A stretch of 64,000 nucleotides of DNA from Rhizobium sp. N324 (GTDB lineage Bacteria > Pseudomonadota > Alphaproteobacteria > Rhizobiales > Rhizobiaceae). The notes beneath the pieces are model-generated. The model was not told the DNA's origin, searched no databases, and saw only the letters and a list, made by a program, of their open reading frames with translations. The stretch spans positions 3,165,001-3,229,000 of the forward strand of contig NZ_CP013630.1 in assembly GCF_001664485.1 (NCBI RefSeq), written 5' to 3'. This document shows positions 1 through 8,434 of this stretch, in pieces. The translations under genes and the position numbers were made by a program. How positions within the stretch are numbered: position 1 is the first letter of the stretch; every line of letters begins with the position of its first letter.

Positions 1-390
1 AGCATTCTCAGCCTGGATGCGATTGCCGGCGACGAACGTTTCGCCACCAACAAGGCCCGGGTCGCCAATCGCGGCGAGGTTCGCCGTCTCATCTCCACCG
101 AGACGCTGAAATGGCAGAAGGCGGATCTGTTGAAGGCCTGCGAGGAGAATGGGGTTCCCGCCGGCCCGATCAACACGATCGAAGAGATGTTCGCCGACCC
201 TCAGGTACGAGCCCGCGGCCTGCGCATCGACCTTGCGGATGCCGCCGGCACCGTCATCCCGGGGGTCAGGACGCCGGTGGTGCTGTCGGAGACACCGTTG
301 CGTTACACCAGGCCGAGCCCGCGTCTCGGCGAACACACCGAAGAAATTCTGGCGGAACTCGCCGAGCGCGAGAGGAAGGCATCGTCATGA
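1..390 (+). CDS. CaiB/BaiF family CoA-transferase, 3' end only
   Basis: The reading frame is open from the first base and ends in TGA at 388-390, so only the last 129 residues are present. The segment ERFATNKARVANR followed by ENGVPAGPINTIEEMFADPQVRARG is typical of the C-terminal part of family III CoA-transferases, which move CoA between carboxylic acids. The stop overlaps the start of the next gene (ATGA), so the two are probably translationally coupled. The acid substrate cannot be read from this fragment. Confidence 0.85.
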   Translation, partial: SILSLDAIAGDERFATNKARVANRGEVRRLISTETLKWQKADLLKACEENGVPAGPINTIEEMFADPQVRARGLRIDLADAAGTVIPGVRTPVVLSETPLRYTRPSPRLGEHTEEILAELAERERKASS

Positions 391-2045
391 AAAGAACAGG
401 CGGGCAACTCATCGTCGAGGCGCTGAAGGCGAACGGCGTCAAGCGTCTGTCCTGCGTGCCGGGCGAGAGTTTCCTCGCCGTCCTCGACGCGCTGCGCGAC
501 AGCGAGATCGACGTCGTCGTCTGCCGCCAGGAGGGCGGGGCGGCAATGATGGCGGATTGCTGGGGCCGGCTGACCGGCGAACCCGGCATCTGCATGGTCA
601 CCCGCGGCCCCGGCGCCACCAACGCCTCCGCCGGCCTGCACATCGCCAAGCAGGATTCGATCCCGATGATCCTCTTCATCGGCCAGGTGCAGCGCGAAGC
701 CCGCGAGCGCGAGGCCTTCCAGGAGGTCGAATTCCGCCGCGCCTTCACCGAATTCACCAAATGGGTGGGCGAGATCGACGATGCCGCCCGCATTCCCGAA
801 TTCGTCACTCGCGCCTTCGCGATCGCCACCTCCGGCCGCCCCGGCCCTGTCGTGCTGACGCTGCCGGAGGACATGCTGCGCGACGAGGTCGAGGCACCCC
901 GCGCCAAGCGCTATGTCAGCGTCGAGGCCCATCCCGGTCGCCGTCAGATCGACGATCTCTATATCAGACTGCTGAAGGCCGAGCGGCCGATGGTGATCCT
1001 TGGCGGCACGCGCTGGGATGCCGATGCGGTCGCCGATTTCGCAATCTTCGCCGAGCGTTTCCAACTGCCGGTCGGCTGCTCCTTCCGCCGGCAGATGCTG
1101 TTCGATCATCTCCATCCCGCCTATGCCGGCGATGTCGGCATAGGCATCAATCCTGTTCTGGCCAAGGAGATCAAGGAGAGCGACCTGCTGATCCTGCTCG
1201 GCGGCCGCATGTCGGAAATGCCGTCCTCGTCCTATACGCTGATCGATATCCCCTACCCCCAGCAATCGCTGGTGCACGTCTATCCCGATCCTTCTGAACT
1301 CGGACGCGTCTACCGCCCGGATCTTGCGATCTGCGCCGCTCCTGCCGATTTCGTCGCGGCCCTTGCCGATCTCGAAGCGCCGGCCGAGCCGCATTGGGCG
1401 GAGCGCACTGAGCGCATGCACCAGGCCTATCTTTCCTGGTCGAAGCCGCCGGCGACAGGTCCTGGCGCCGTTCATATGGGACCGATCATGGAGTGGCTGG
1501 AAGCCAATACCGGACCGGAAACGATCTTCACCAACGGCGCCGGCAACTATGCCACCTGGCTGCACCGCTTCCATCGTTTCCGCCGCTTCAATACTCAGGC
1601 CGCACCCACCTCCGGCTCGATGGGTTACGGCCTGCCGGCCGCAGTCGCCGCCAAGCAGCTTTTTCCCGAGCGCGAGGTCATCTGCTTTGCCGGCGACGGC
1701 TGTTTCCTGATGCACGGCCAGGAATTCGCCACTGCCATCCGCTACGGCCTGCCGATCATCGCAATCGTCGTCAACAACGGCATGTACGGCACGATCCGCA
1801 TGCATCAGGAGCGCGAATATCCCGGCCGCGTCAGCAGCACCGACCTGACCAACCCTGATTTCGCCGCCCTTGCCCGCGCCTATGGCGGCCATGGCGAGAC
1901 GGTGGAAAGCACCGCGCAATTCGCCGCGGCCTTCGAGCGGGCGCGCGCAAGCGGCAAGCCCGCAATTATCGAAGTCAAACTCGATCCCGAGGCGATCACG
2001 CCGACACGCACGCTCTCGGAAATCGCGCAAACAAAAAGCCGGTAG
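387..2045 (+). CDS. Thiamine pyrophosphate-dependent enzyme, acetolactate synthase-like
   Basis: This is a 552-residue member of the thiamine-diphosphate (TPP) enzyme family with the usual three domains. The N-terminal PYR domain carries the cofactor-activating Glu near residue 49 (CRQEGGAAMMA) and the RGPGATNA loop. A central domain follows, then the C-terminal PP domain with the GDG...NN thiamine diphosphate motif at about 436-463. The ATG at 387 overlaps the CoA-transferase stop, which fixes the start over a longer upstream open frame. The family includes acetolactate synthases, decarboxylases and carboligases. Coupling to a CoA-transferase suggests a catabolic 2-oxo-acid or acyl-CoA route rather than branched-chain amino-acid synthesis, but this is inference. 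Confidence 0.85.
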   Translation: MKRTGGQLIVEALKANGVKRLSCVPGESFLAVLDALRDSEIDVVVCRQEGGAAMMADCWGRLTGEPGICMVTRGPGATNASAGLHIAKQDSIPMILFIGQVQREAREREAFQEVEFRRAFTEFTKWVGEIDDAARIPEFVTRAFAIATSGRPGPVVLTLPEDMLRDEVEAPRAKRYVSVEAHPGRRQIDDLYIRLLKAERPMVILGGTRWDADAVADFAIFAERFQLPVGCSFRRQMLFDHLHPAYAGDVGIGINPVLAKEIKESDLLILLGGRMSEMPSSSYTLIDIPYPQQSLVHVYPDPSELGRVYRPDLAICAAPADFVAALADLEAPAEPHWAERTERMHQAYLSWSKPPATGPGAVHMGPIMEWLEANTGPETIFTNGAGNYATWLHRFHRFRRFNTQAAPTSGSMGYGLPAAVAAKQLFPEREVICFAGDGCFLMHGQEFATAIRYGLPIIAIVVNNGMYGTIRMHQEREYPGRVSSTDLTNPDFAALARAYGGHGETVESTAQFAAAFERARASGKPAIIEVKLDPEAITPTRTLSEIAQTKSR

Positions 2046-2062
2046 GTTTCCCTACCGGCTTT
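2035..2062. terminator. Bidirectional terminator between convergent genes
   Basis: A perfect 12-bp stem (AAAGCCGGTAGG / CCTACCGGCTTT) with a TTTC loop begins inside the last codons of the TPP enzyme gene. It has A-rich and T-rich ends, so it can serve both this gene and the facing RidA gene. Confidence 0.75.
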
Positions 2063-2085
2063 CAAAGGCAGAATTACCGCGACGA

Positions 2086-2430
2086 TCAGTCGATCGCGGC
2101 CGTGACGATGAACTCGACCTTGTATTTCGGCGCAGCGAGCTTGGCTTCGCTCGTGGCGCGGGCGGGCGGATTGGCCGGATCGATCCAGGCTTCCCAGGCG
2201 GCGTTCATCTCGGCGAAATAAGCGATGTCGGAGAGATAGACGAGGGTCTGCAGGATCTTCGACTTGTTGCTGCCTGATGCAGCCAGCAGGCGGTCGACTT
2301 CGGCAAGCGAGGACTTGCACTGATCGGTGACGCTTTCGCCCTCGCCGACCTGGCCTGCGAGATAAACCGTGTTGCCGTGAATGACGGCGCCGCTCATGCG
2401 CGCGCCGACGTCGATACGCTTAATGCTCAT
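2086..2430 (-). CDS. RidA family protein
   Basis: The product is 114 residues, the normal size for the RidA/YjgF family, which deaminates reactive enamine/imine intermediates or acts on related small molecules. The N-terminal MSIKRIDVGARMSGAVIHG, the GQVG segment and the C-terminal PPARATSEAKLA segment with the conserved arginine fit the family. Two adjacent ATGs lie at 2433 and 2430. The GGAG at 2437-2440 is better spaced for 2430. It is followed on the same strand by the DUF442 and DUF4432 genes, and the neighbours point to carbon catabolism. Confidence 0.85.
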   Translation of the reverse strand: MSIKRIDVGARMSGAVIHGNTVYLAGQVGEGESVTDQCKSSLAEVDRLLAASGSNKSKILQTLVYLSDIAYFAEMNAAWEAWIDPANPPARATSEAKLAAPKYKVEFIVTAAID

Positions 2431-2503
2431 CATAGTCTCCTGAGTGAATGGCAAGGTGACGGCGCTGCGATGCAGCGCCGGAAAATCGGCAGCCGGACGG
2501 GGC

Positions 2504-2842
2504 CTAGCTGCGGATATGGTGGGTCTTCTGGTAGATCGCCGTCGAGCGGGCGCCGGAGCGGCAATAGCCGAGCATCGGCCGCGGGAATTCGTCGAGCGCA
2601 TCGACCATGCCCTGCACCGCTTCCTCGGTCACGCCCATCGGCCCGACAGGCACATGGCTGATCTCGAGACCGATTTCCCGCGCGCGCGCCTCGATGACGG
2701 AGAACGACGTCTGATCGGGGCTTTCATGATCGGGGCGGTGGCAGACGATCGATTTGAACCCCAGCGCCTTGATCTCGTCGAGGTCATCGGGCGTGATCTG
2801 ACCCGAAACCGAATATTCATCGTCGATCTGGCGAATATCCAT
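2504..2842 (-). CDS. TIGR01244 / DUF442 family sulfur transferase-like protein
   Basis: This 112-residue protein opens with MDIRQIDDEYSVSGQI and has IVCHRPDHES in the middle. It ends with the active-site loop GYCRSGARS near residue 94. That loop resembles both the rhodanese and the cysteine-phosphatase loops seen in the DUF442 family, often annotated as beta-lactamase-hydrolase-like or TIGR01244 sulfur transferase. A GGAG lies 6 bases before the ATG. It probably shares an operon with RidA (73 bases apart). The true substrate is unknown. Confidence 0.8.
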   Translation of the reverse strand: MDIRQIDDEYSVSGQITPDDLDEIKALGFKSIVCHRPDHESPDQTSFSVIEARAREIGLEISHVPVGPMGVTEEAVQGMVDALDEFPRPMLGYCRSGARSTAIYQKTHHIRS

Positions 2843-2913
2843 CGTCCTGTCTCCTCAAAAATCGTGGGCTGAAGGTCTACGACGCAGCTTGGCAAGCGTC
2901 AACAAGACTTCGC

Positions 2914-3753
2914 TCACAGGAAGGCAAAGCTCAGCCCATAGCTGCGGCTCTCGCCTGATGCCAGCATGTTGAATTCGCCGGCCCCCTGAAGCTCGTCACG
3001 CGTGACCCAGCGATGCGAGACCGGCTCGATGCCGATAATATGGGCCGGCGCCTTCTGGTTTCGCCAAACCTGCAGATAAGGCAGCGTGTCGGCGCGGAAA
3101 CGCACGCGGAGCGTCCTGCCGCCGATCGCGGCGATCGGCCCGAGGCGAACTTCCGCCAGGCCCTGCTCCGTTGCCGGCGCCTCAACGCAAAAGATGCTGC
3201 CCGGCTCCTCGCCGAACGTCCAGGGGAAACCGCCATTCTCCAACATCGGTCCTTCCAGCCGCGTGCCCTCGTCCAGCCATTTGCCGCCGGTGTTCATGTG
3301 ATACATCAGGAAGGTCGGCACCGCCTGATCGCTGGTATTGACGACCCGGTCGTCGAGCCGCACCTCGCCGGTCGCCCCATCGATCCGCCACAGCCGCTCG
3401 ATGCGCTGCGGCAGTCCCTCGACGGTGATGATGTCGATATCGGCGCGGCATTCGGCATTGCCGTTCTCAAACTTCGTCCACAGCACCTTGGCCGCATGGC
3501 CGGAGGCCGATCCGTGCAGCGGATAGACCTTGCCGTCGGTCCGCCCGGCGATCGGCTGGCGGTGGCGGATATGGTCCGGCCCGCAGGTGAACAGGAAGCC
3601 TTCGAGCGAGTGATCGATTCGCGGGTCGCCATCGTCGGGAATGGCGCGCTTCGGCGCGATATCGACGCCTTCGACGATGCAGCCGCCGATATCCAGCACC
3701 GATGTTTCATCGAGCATCAGGCGCGGCCCGCTTGCAGCGGCAAATTCGATCAT
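2914..3753 (-). CDS. DUF4432 family protein (aldose 1-epimerase-like)
   Basis: The 279-residue product has a beta-rich pattern typical of the galactose-mutarotase-like superfamily: LDIGGCIVEGVDIAPKRA, YPLHGSASGHAAK with the conserved HG, and FLMYHMNTGG. DUF4432 proteins are annotated as aldose-1-epimerase-related and are found beside sugar catabolic genes. The start has a strong Shine-Dalgarno (CCTCCTGAGGAG). It is upstream of the DUF442 and RidA genes on the same strand and probably opens that operon. The sugar substrate is not known. Confidence 0.8.
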   Translation of the reverse strand: MIEFAAASGPRLMLDETSVLDIGGCIVEGVDIAPKRAIPDDGDPRIDHSLEGFLFTCGPDHIRHRQPIAGRTDGKVYPLHGSASGHAAKVLWTKFENGNAECRADIDIITVEGLPQRIERLWRIDGATGEVRLDDRVVNTSDQAVPTFLMYHMNTGGKWLDEGTRLEGPMLENGGFPWTFGEEPGSIFCVEAPATEQGLAEVRLGPIAAIGGRTLRVRFRADTLPYLQVWRNQKAPAHIIGIEPVSHRWVTRDELQGAGEFNMLASGESRSYGLSFAFL

Positions 3754-3783
3754 CTCAGTCTCCTCAGGAGGTCGTCGGCCTCT

Positions 3784-3890
3784 TAGAGCGCCGTGCGTCC
3801 TTTCGGACGCACAAAGGACGCTCTAACACTTTGAATCGGCGCATCGTGCTTCCGAAAATCGATTCCGATTTTCGGAAGCACGATGCGCTA
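3784..3890. repeat. Rhizobial palindromic intergenic element, type A, copy 1
   Basis: There are two consecutive hairpins. The first has an outer TAGAGCG/CGCTCTA stem around an inner GTGCGTCC/GGACGCAC stem. The linker CACTTTGAAT follows, then a second hairpin with a perfect 22-bp stem (3839-3860 pairs with 3867-3888). The same plan with different stem bases recurs at 57806-57910. It resembles the RIME-type mosaic repeats known from rhizobial intergenic regions. Confidence 0.75.
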
Positions 3891-4113
3891 GCGTTAGGTT
3901 TTGCGCCGTATTTCGTCAATCGGACGCTTTCCGCCTCTTGCGCTTTTGCCGCAACCGTGGATTTTGCGGAACTGACACCGGGACGCAAACGTTTATGAGT
4001 AAAAGGAAATCTTAGTGATTTTCATATTTTGTTCAGCACGGTTTCATAAATTCCACACTAGCGTCAAAATTCGCAGGTGTGTGTCGGCCTAGTCACTGTT
4101 CGAGGTGTGAGAC
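3891..4113. other. Intergenic region upstream of the L,D-transpeptidase gene
   Basis: No gene is seen. The right half (about 4000-4090) is AT-rich and probably holds the promoter of the transpeptidase gene. No clear operator was found. Confidence 0.5.
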
Positions 4114-5505
4114 GTGAATCGTTTTTTAAAGTCGGCATTTTCGCTTGCGGCCGTGCTGGCAGCCATTGCGGCTGCAGCACCGCAGGCCGGCGCGCAGCAG
4201 TTCCGCGACCGCCGCCAGAGCGATGTCGTGCTCGTCACCCCGAGCGGCGAAATCCTTGACTATGTCCCGCGCGGATATATCTACGCCCGCGACCGTAGCG
4301 GCAACCGCGTGCTGATCGATGACTACGGCAATGTCGTCGCAACCGAAATGCGCGCCCGCGGCTACTATCCGCCGCGGCCCGGCCCGCGCGAGGTCTATGC
4401 CGACCAAGGTGGCAACGATCCCTATTACGCCGACGATGGCGACGCACGTTATTCCGAGCGCGGTGCAGTCACCGGCGGCATTCCGCAAGATGCGGCGATC
4501 GAACGCCAGCCACTCGGCGAGCAGCCCTATCCCGAGGATAACAGCATCGGCAATCCGCAGTCCGGCGACGATTATGCCTCGATCGATCCCGACCAGCAGA
4601 TCCCACCCGCCGACGCGCCCAAGGCCGCGCCGGATGAACCCGTCATCACGCTGAAGAACAAGTCGAAACCCGAGATCGTCGCGCTGCAGGTCTTCCTCGA
4701 TCGCGCCGGCATCTCCCCCGGCGTCATCGATGGTCATATGGGCTCGAACGTCACCAAGTCGGTCTATGCCTATGACCAGATGACCGGCTCCAAACTCGAC
4801 CCGAACGACACCGACGCCATTCTGGAAGAGCTTCGCATGAACGGCGGCCTGCCGGTCGTCAGCTACACGATCACGCCCGCCGATGCCGCCGGCCCCTACG
4901 TCGCCGAGATCCCGGAAGACTATTCGCATAAGGCGCTGCTGCCGTCGCTAGCCTATACATCGATTACCGAAATGCTGGCCGAGCGCTTCCACATGGACGA
5001 GGCCTTCCTCAAGGAGATGAACCCCGGCGCCGATTTCAGCGTCCCAGGCACCGTCATCAAGGTCGTCAATCCGGGCGAGCCGAAGAGCGGCGAGGTTGCC
5101 CGCATCATCGCCGACAAGGGCCGCAAGCAGGTCTTCGCCTATGATAATGCCGGCAATCTCATTGCCGCCTATCCGGCATCGATCGGCTCCACCGACACAC
5201 CCTCGCCGTCGGGCACCGTGACGGTCGAGCGCGTCGCGTTCAATCCCGGCTATACCTACAATCCGAAGATCAATTTCCAGCAGGGCGCCAACGACAAGAT
5301 CCTCAACATTCCGCCCGGCCCGAACGGCCCCGTCGGCACGGTCTGGATGGCGCTCTCCAAGCCGACCTACGGCATCCACGGCACGCCCGAGCCCTCCAAG
5401 ATCGGCCGCACACAGAGCCACGGCTGCATCCGCCTGACCAATTGGGATGCCACCGAGCTTGCCAAGATGGTCAAGCCGGGAGTGACGGTCGAATTCGTCG
5501 ATTGA
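4114..5505 (+). CDS. L,D-transpeptidase with peptidoglycan-binding domain
   Basis: The 463-residue exported protein starts at GTG 4114, preceded by GAGGTGT. Residues 1-28 form a signal peptide (ending QAGAQQ). A low-complexity Tyr/Pro/Asp-rich linker follows. A PG_binding_1-like helix bundle lies at about 183-230 (KPEIVALQVFLDRAGISPGVIDG), and a YkuD catalytic domain ends the protein, with HGTPEPSKIG and SHGCIRL; the catalytic Cys is near residue 438. Such enzymes make 3-3 peptidoglycan cross-links or attach proteins to the wall, acting in the periplasm. L,D-cross-links are abundant in Rhizobiales. It is monocistronic with its own terminator. Confidence 0.92.
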   Translation: MNRFLKSAFSLAAVLAAIAAAAPQAGAQQFRDRRQSDVVLVTPSGEILDYVPRGYIYARDRSGNRVLIDDYGNVVATEMRARGYYPPRPGPREVYADQGGNDPYYADDGDARYSERGAVTGGIPQDAAIERQPLGEQPYPEDNSIGNPQSGDDYASIDPDQQIPPADAPKAAPDEPVITLKNKSKPEIVALQVFLDRAGISPGVIDGHMGSNVTKSVYAYDQMTGSKLDPNDTDAILEELRMNGGLPVVSYTITPADAAGPYVAEIPEDYSHKALLPSLAYTSITEMLAERFHMDEAFLKEMNPGADFSVPGTVIKVVNPGEPKSGEVARIIADKGRKQVFAYDNAGNLIAAYPASIGSTDTPSPSGTVTVERVAFNPGYTYNPKINFQQGANDKILNIPPGPNGPVGTVWMALSKPTYGIHGTPEPSKIGRTQSHGCIRLTNWDATELAKMVKPGVTVEFVD

Positions 5506-5555
5506 TCGGAATGTGACGCCAGGCGGAATGAAGCCTGGTGAGGAACCATATCGGA

Positions 5556-5601
5556 GGGCCGGGATCGACCGCAGCGCGGTCGATCCCGGCCCTTCCTTTT
5601 T
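5556..5601 (+). terminator. Rho-independent terminator
   Basis: A 17-bp perfect stem (GGGCCGGGATCGACCGC paired with its complement across an AGC loop) is followed by TTCCTTTTT. It lies 50 bases after the L,D-transpeptidase stop. Confidence 0.9.
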
Positions 5602-5722
5602 GACACAACAATCTAGCGGGAGCCGCTGCGGCAGTTCAAATTTGCTCCCCCGTTTCAAAGTTTGGAACCTGAAAGCGCGAAAAAAGCCATTAAATCTGTA
5701 GATTTGACCCCATAACAATTTT

Positions 5723-5727
5723 GGAGG
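5723..5727 (+). promoter_or_regulatory. Ribosome binding site pointing to an out-of-frame start
   Basis: GGAGG lies 4 bases before ATG 5732. That ATG opens MKSLFA and then stops at TGA 5756-5758, one frame away from the rest of the binding-protein gene. It shows where translation was meant to begin and exposes the frameshift. Confidence 0.75.
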
Positions 5728-5748
5728 TCGTATGAAATCGTTGTTCGC

Positions 5749-6699
5749 TTGGCTTTGAGCCTGTTCGCGGGTTTGGTCGCAGTCGGCACGGCGCGGGCTG
5801 CCGATATCTCGGAAATTCGCGTGGACTGGGCGACCTACAACCCGGTCAGCCTTATCCTGAAGGATGAAGGCATCCTGGAAAAGGAATTCGAAAAGGATGG
5901 GATCAAGATCACCTGGGTCCAGTCCGCAGGCTCCAACAAGGCCCTCGAATTTCTGAATGCCGGTTCCCTCGACTTCGGCTCGACCGCGGGTGCCGCCGCA
6001 TTGATCGGTCGCGTCAACGGCAATCCGATCAAATCCATCTATGTCTATTCGCGGCCGGAATGGACCGCACTGGTAACCCGCAAGGATACCGGCATCGCTA
6101 AGGTCGAGGACCTCAAGGGCAAGTCCATCGCCGTGACGCGCGGCACCGATCCGCACATTTTCCTGGTGCGCGCGCTTGCCGATGCAGGTCTCACCGAAAA
6201 GGACGTGTCGCTCGTCTTGCTGCAGCATGCCGACGGCCGCCTTGCGCTGAAGCGCGGTGACGTCGATGCTTGGGCGGGCCTCGATCCGATCATGGCCTCC
6301 GCCGAGATCGAAGATGGCGATGTGCTCTTCTATCGCAAGCCGGAGAACAACAGCTGGGGCGTTCTCAACGTGCGTGAGGAGTTCGCCGCCGCGCATCCCG
6401 AGATCGTCAAGCGCGTTCTAGCCTCCTATGAGAAGGCCCGCAGCGAGGCTTTGAAAGACCCGGCCAAGCTGAAGGCCGCCCTCGTTGCCGCCACCAAGCT
6501 GCCCGATAGCGTCATCGAGCGCCAGTTGGAGCGCACCAACCTCGGCTATTCCGTGATCGGCGATTCCCAGCGCGAAACGATCGAGGCTGCGGGTCTTGCT
6601 CTTCAGAAGGCAGATGTCATCAAAGCCGACGTCGATGTCAAACAGACCGTGTCGGCGCTGATCGACCCCAGCTATGCCTCCGCCGCGCTGGGCCAATAA
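5749..6699 (+). CDS. Sulfonate/taurine-type ABC transporter substrate-binding protein, 5' end frameshifted
   Basis: From the TTG at 5749 the frame encodes a signal-peptide remainder (LALSLFAGLVAVGTARA) and a mature SsuA/TauA-like periplasmic protein. Typical segments are IRVDWATYNPVSLILKDEG, WVQSAGSNKALEFLNAGSLDFGSTAG, LKGKSIAVTRGTDPH and WAGLDPIMA. The real initiation signal (GGAGG plus ATG 5732) is in another frame. Joining MKSLFA to LALSLFAGL needs loss of one base between 5741 and 5757, so the gene is frameshifted, uses a poor TTG start, or carries a sequencing error. The permease and ATPase genes follow. Aliphatic sulfonates or taurine are the likely ligands by family. Confidence 0.8.
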   Translation: MALSLFAGLVAVGTARAADISEIRVDWATYNPVSLILKDEGILEKEFEKDGIKITWVQSAGSNKALEFLNAGSLDFGSTAGAAALIGRVNGNPIKSIYVYSRPEWTALVTRKDTGIAKVEDLKGKSIAVTRGTDPHIFLVRALADAGLTEKDVSLVLLQHADGRLALKRGDVDAWAGLDPIMASAEIEDGDVLFYRKPENNSWGVLNVREEFAAAHPEIVKRVLASYEKARSEALKDPAKLKAALVAATKLPDSVIERQLERTNLGYSVIGDSQRETIEAAGLALQKADVIKADVDVKQTVSALIDPSYASAALGQ

Positions 6700-6706
6700 A
6701 GCCACA

Positions 6707-6755
6707 ATGCATGTCGCCCGGAAGTGTACAGCGGTTCCGGGAGAACGACATGCAT
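6707..6755. repeat. Rhizobial palindromic element, type B, inside the ABC operon
   Basis: The arms ATGCATGTCG and CGACATGCAT enclose a second stem (CCCGGA/TCCGGG) and the loop AGTGTACAGCGGT. The same core occurs at 23472-23520 and, inverted, at 36530-36578. It sits between the binding-protein and permease genes and could stabilise the upstream message. Confidence 0.75.
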
Positions 6756-6781
6756 CAACACGAAAAACTAAAGGCATTCCC

Positions 6782-7621
6782 ATGTCGTTGGTAGACATCG
6801 CGCTGTCATGGCACAAGAGCGAAACCACAAAGCAGACCCGGCAGCGCCGGGTCTCGCCTTTCGATCATCCGATCGTTGGGATCGCGTTTCCAATTGCGCT
6901 GTTTGCCGCCTGGGAGATCCTGGTCCGTGCGGGAGTGGTCGGGGGTCGTCTGATGCCTCCGCCCTCGAAAATTCTCTCTACGGTCTATACGCTGGCCGCA
7001 TCAGGAGACCTGACAACACATGTGGGTGCGACGCTGCGCAGAGTGGCGATCGGTTTTGCCTTCGGGTCTCTGGCGGGGACGGTGCTCGGGACGCTGACCG
7101 GCTACTCCAAATTGCTTGCACGCCTGCTCGATCCGACCCTGCAGGCGCTGAGAGCCATTCCGTCGATTGCCTGGGTGCCGCTGTTCATCCTGTGGTTCGG
7201 GATTTTCGAAGCCTCCAAAATCGCCCTGATCGGCGTCGGCGTCTTCTTCCCGGTCTATCTCGGCGTCTATGGCGCCGTCGTCGGCGTTGACAGGCGCATC
7301 GTCGAGGTCGGACGCGTCTTCCGGCTGTCCGGCTTCGACCTCGTTCGCCTGATCTTGCTGCCGGCAGTTCTACCCGATTATATCCTTGCCCTGCGCGCGG
7401 GCCTGGGTCTCGGTTGGATGTTCGTCGTCGCAGCGGAATTCATGGGCGCGTCGGAGGGGCTGGGCTATCTGCTTGTGGATGGTCAGCAACTCGGCAAACC
7501 GGATCAGATCCTCGCCGCTATCTTGATCTTTGCCATTGTCGGCAAGGCGACCGACAGCCTGCTTCTGATCGCAACCGCGCCGTTTCTGCGCTGGCGTGAC
7601 AGCCATGCGAGCGGGATTTGA
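6782..7621 (+). CDS. ABC transporter permease (SsuC/TauC type)
   Basis: The 279-residue inner-membrane protein has about six hydrophobic segments. The binding-protein-dependent permease signature is seen around LGLGWMFVVAAEFMGASEGLGYLL, and the coupling-helix region is LPAVLPDYILALRAG. The ATG at 6782 is chosen because upstream in-frame codons translate the palindromic repeat. It overlaps the ATPase gene closely (the stop ends at 7621 and the next ATG is at 7623). It forms the channel of the sulfonate-type importer. Confidence 0.88.
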   Translation: MSLVDIALSWHKSETTKQTRQRRVSPFDHPIVGIAFPIALFAAWEILVRAGVVGGRLMPPPSKILSTVYTLAASGDLTTHVGATLRRVAIGFAFGSLAGTVLGTLTGYSKLLARLLDPTLQALRAIPSIAWVPLFILWFGIFEASKIALIGVGVFFPVYLGVYGAVVGVDRRIVEVGRVFRLSGFDLVRLILLPAVLPDYILALRAGLGLGWMFVVAAEFMGASEGLGYLLVDGQQLGKPDQILAAILIFAIVGKATDSLLLIATAPFLRWRDSHASGI

Positions 7622-7622
7622 C

Positions 7623-8378
7623 ATGCTCGATATTCGTTCTCTATCCAAGATTTACCCCAATGGAACGCATGCGCTGCAAGACTTTTCCCTGAGCGTCGAA
7701 AAGGGGGAACTGATCGCAGTCGTCGGCGGATCGGGCTGCGGCAAGAGCACTCTCCTGCGGTTATTGTCGGGCTTGGAAGCGCCCACCCAAGGCGAGATCA
7801 GCCTGGAGGGACGGCGGCTGGCAGAGCCGGACGCGCTCGTGAATATCGTTTTCCAGGAGCCTCGGCTTTTTCCCTGGCTGACGGTCGCGGGTAATATCGG
7901 TTTCGGCCTGCGTCATCTGGCAAACGGCGAACGCGAGGAACAGGTATCGGCGGCCCTCGAGAAAATCGGCCTTGCCGGCTACGAGGGACGCTGGATCAAA
8001 GAATTGTCCGGCGGGCAGGCTCAGCGTGTGGCCTTGGCGCGCGCGCTCGTGACGAAACCGTCCGTGCTTCTCTTGGATGAACCCTTCTCGGCCCTCGATG
8101 CGATGACGCGCGCCGAACTCCAGGATCATCTGATCGATCTATGGCGTTTGAATGCCACGACGATGCTGCTGGTCACCCACGATATCGAAGAGGCCGCGTT
8201 TCTCGCCGATCGCGTCGTCGTGATGTCTCCTTGGCCGGGCCGCATTCTCGAAGTGGTCGATGTGGGCTTGCCCCGGCAACGCAATCGCATGTCGGACGAA
8301 TTGGCCGCAGTCAAAAGACGTCTTTCCGATCTCCTGGCGCATTCTCTGAACAATGGCGTCCGCACGGCACGTGGCTAA
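7623..8378 (+). CDS. ABC transporter ATP-binding protein (SsuB/TauB type)
   Basis: The 251-residue ATPase has Walker A GGSGCGKS at about 35-42, a Q-loop (NIVFQEPRLFPW), the signature LSGGQAQR, Walker B VLLLDEPFSALD and the switch His in LLVTHDIEEA. The length and the PRLFPWLTV segment match nitrate/sulfonate/taurine ATPases. ATG 7623 is one base after the permease stop. It is the last gene of this three-gene importer operon. Confidence 0.9.
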   Translation: MLDIRSLSKIYPNGTHALQDFSLSVEKGELIAVVGGSGCGKSTLLRLLSGLEAPTQGEISLEGRRLAEPDALVNIVFQEPRLFPWLTVAGNIGFGLRHLANGEREEQVSAALEKIGLAGYEGRWIKELSGGQAQRVALARALVTKPSVLLLDEPFSALDAMTRAELQDHLIDLWRLNATTMLLVTHDIEEAAFLADRVVVMSPWPGRILEVVDVGLPRQRNRMSDELAAVKRRLSDLLAHSLNNGVRTARG

Positions 8379-8380
8379 AA

Positions 8381-8420
8381 ACGAAATGCGTCGCGGGCGA
8401 ACCGGACGCATTTCGTCTGA
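8381..8420. terminator. Terminator hairpin between convergent genes
   Basis: A 12-bp stem (ACGAAATGCGTC / GACGCATTTCGT) lies just after the ATPase stop and before the end of the facing ParA-like gene. T-runs are short, so rho-independence is uncertain. Confidence 0.6.
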
Positions 8421-8434
8421 GGAGGCGGAATCTG

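Noticed and set aside
5513..5701. 62-codon open frame after the L,D-transpeptidase gene
   Set aside because: It overlaps the strong terminator at 5556-5601 and has no ribosome site or family.
4948..6396. Long minus-strand open frames opposite the L,D-transpeptidase and binding-protein genes
   Set aside because: They are antisense shadows of GC-rich genes, lack ribosome sites and carry no recognisable motifs.
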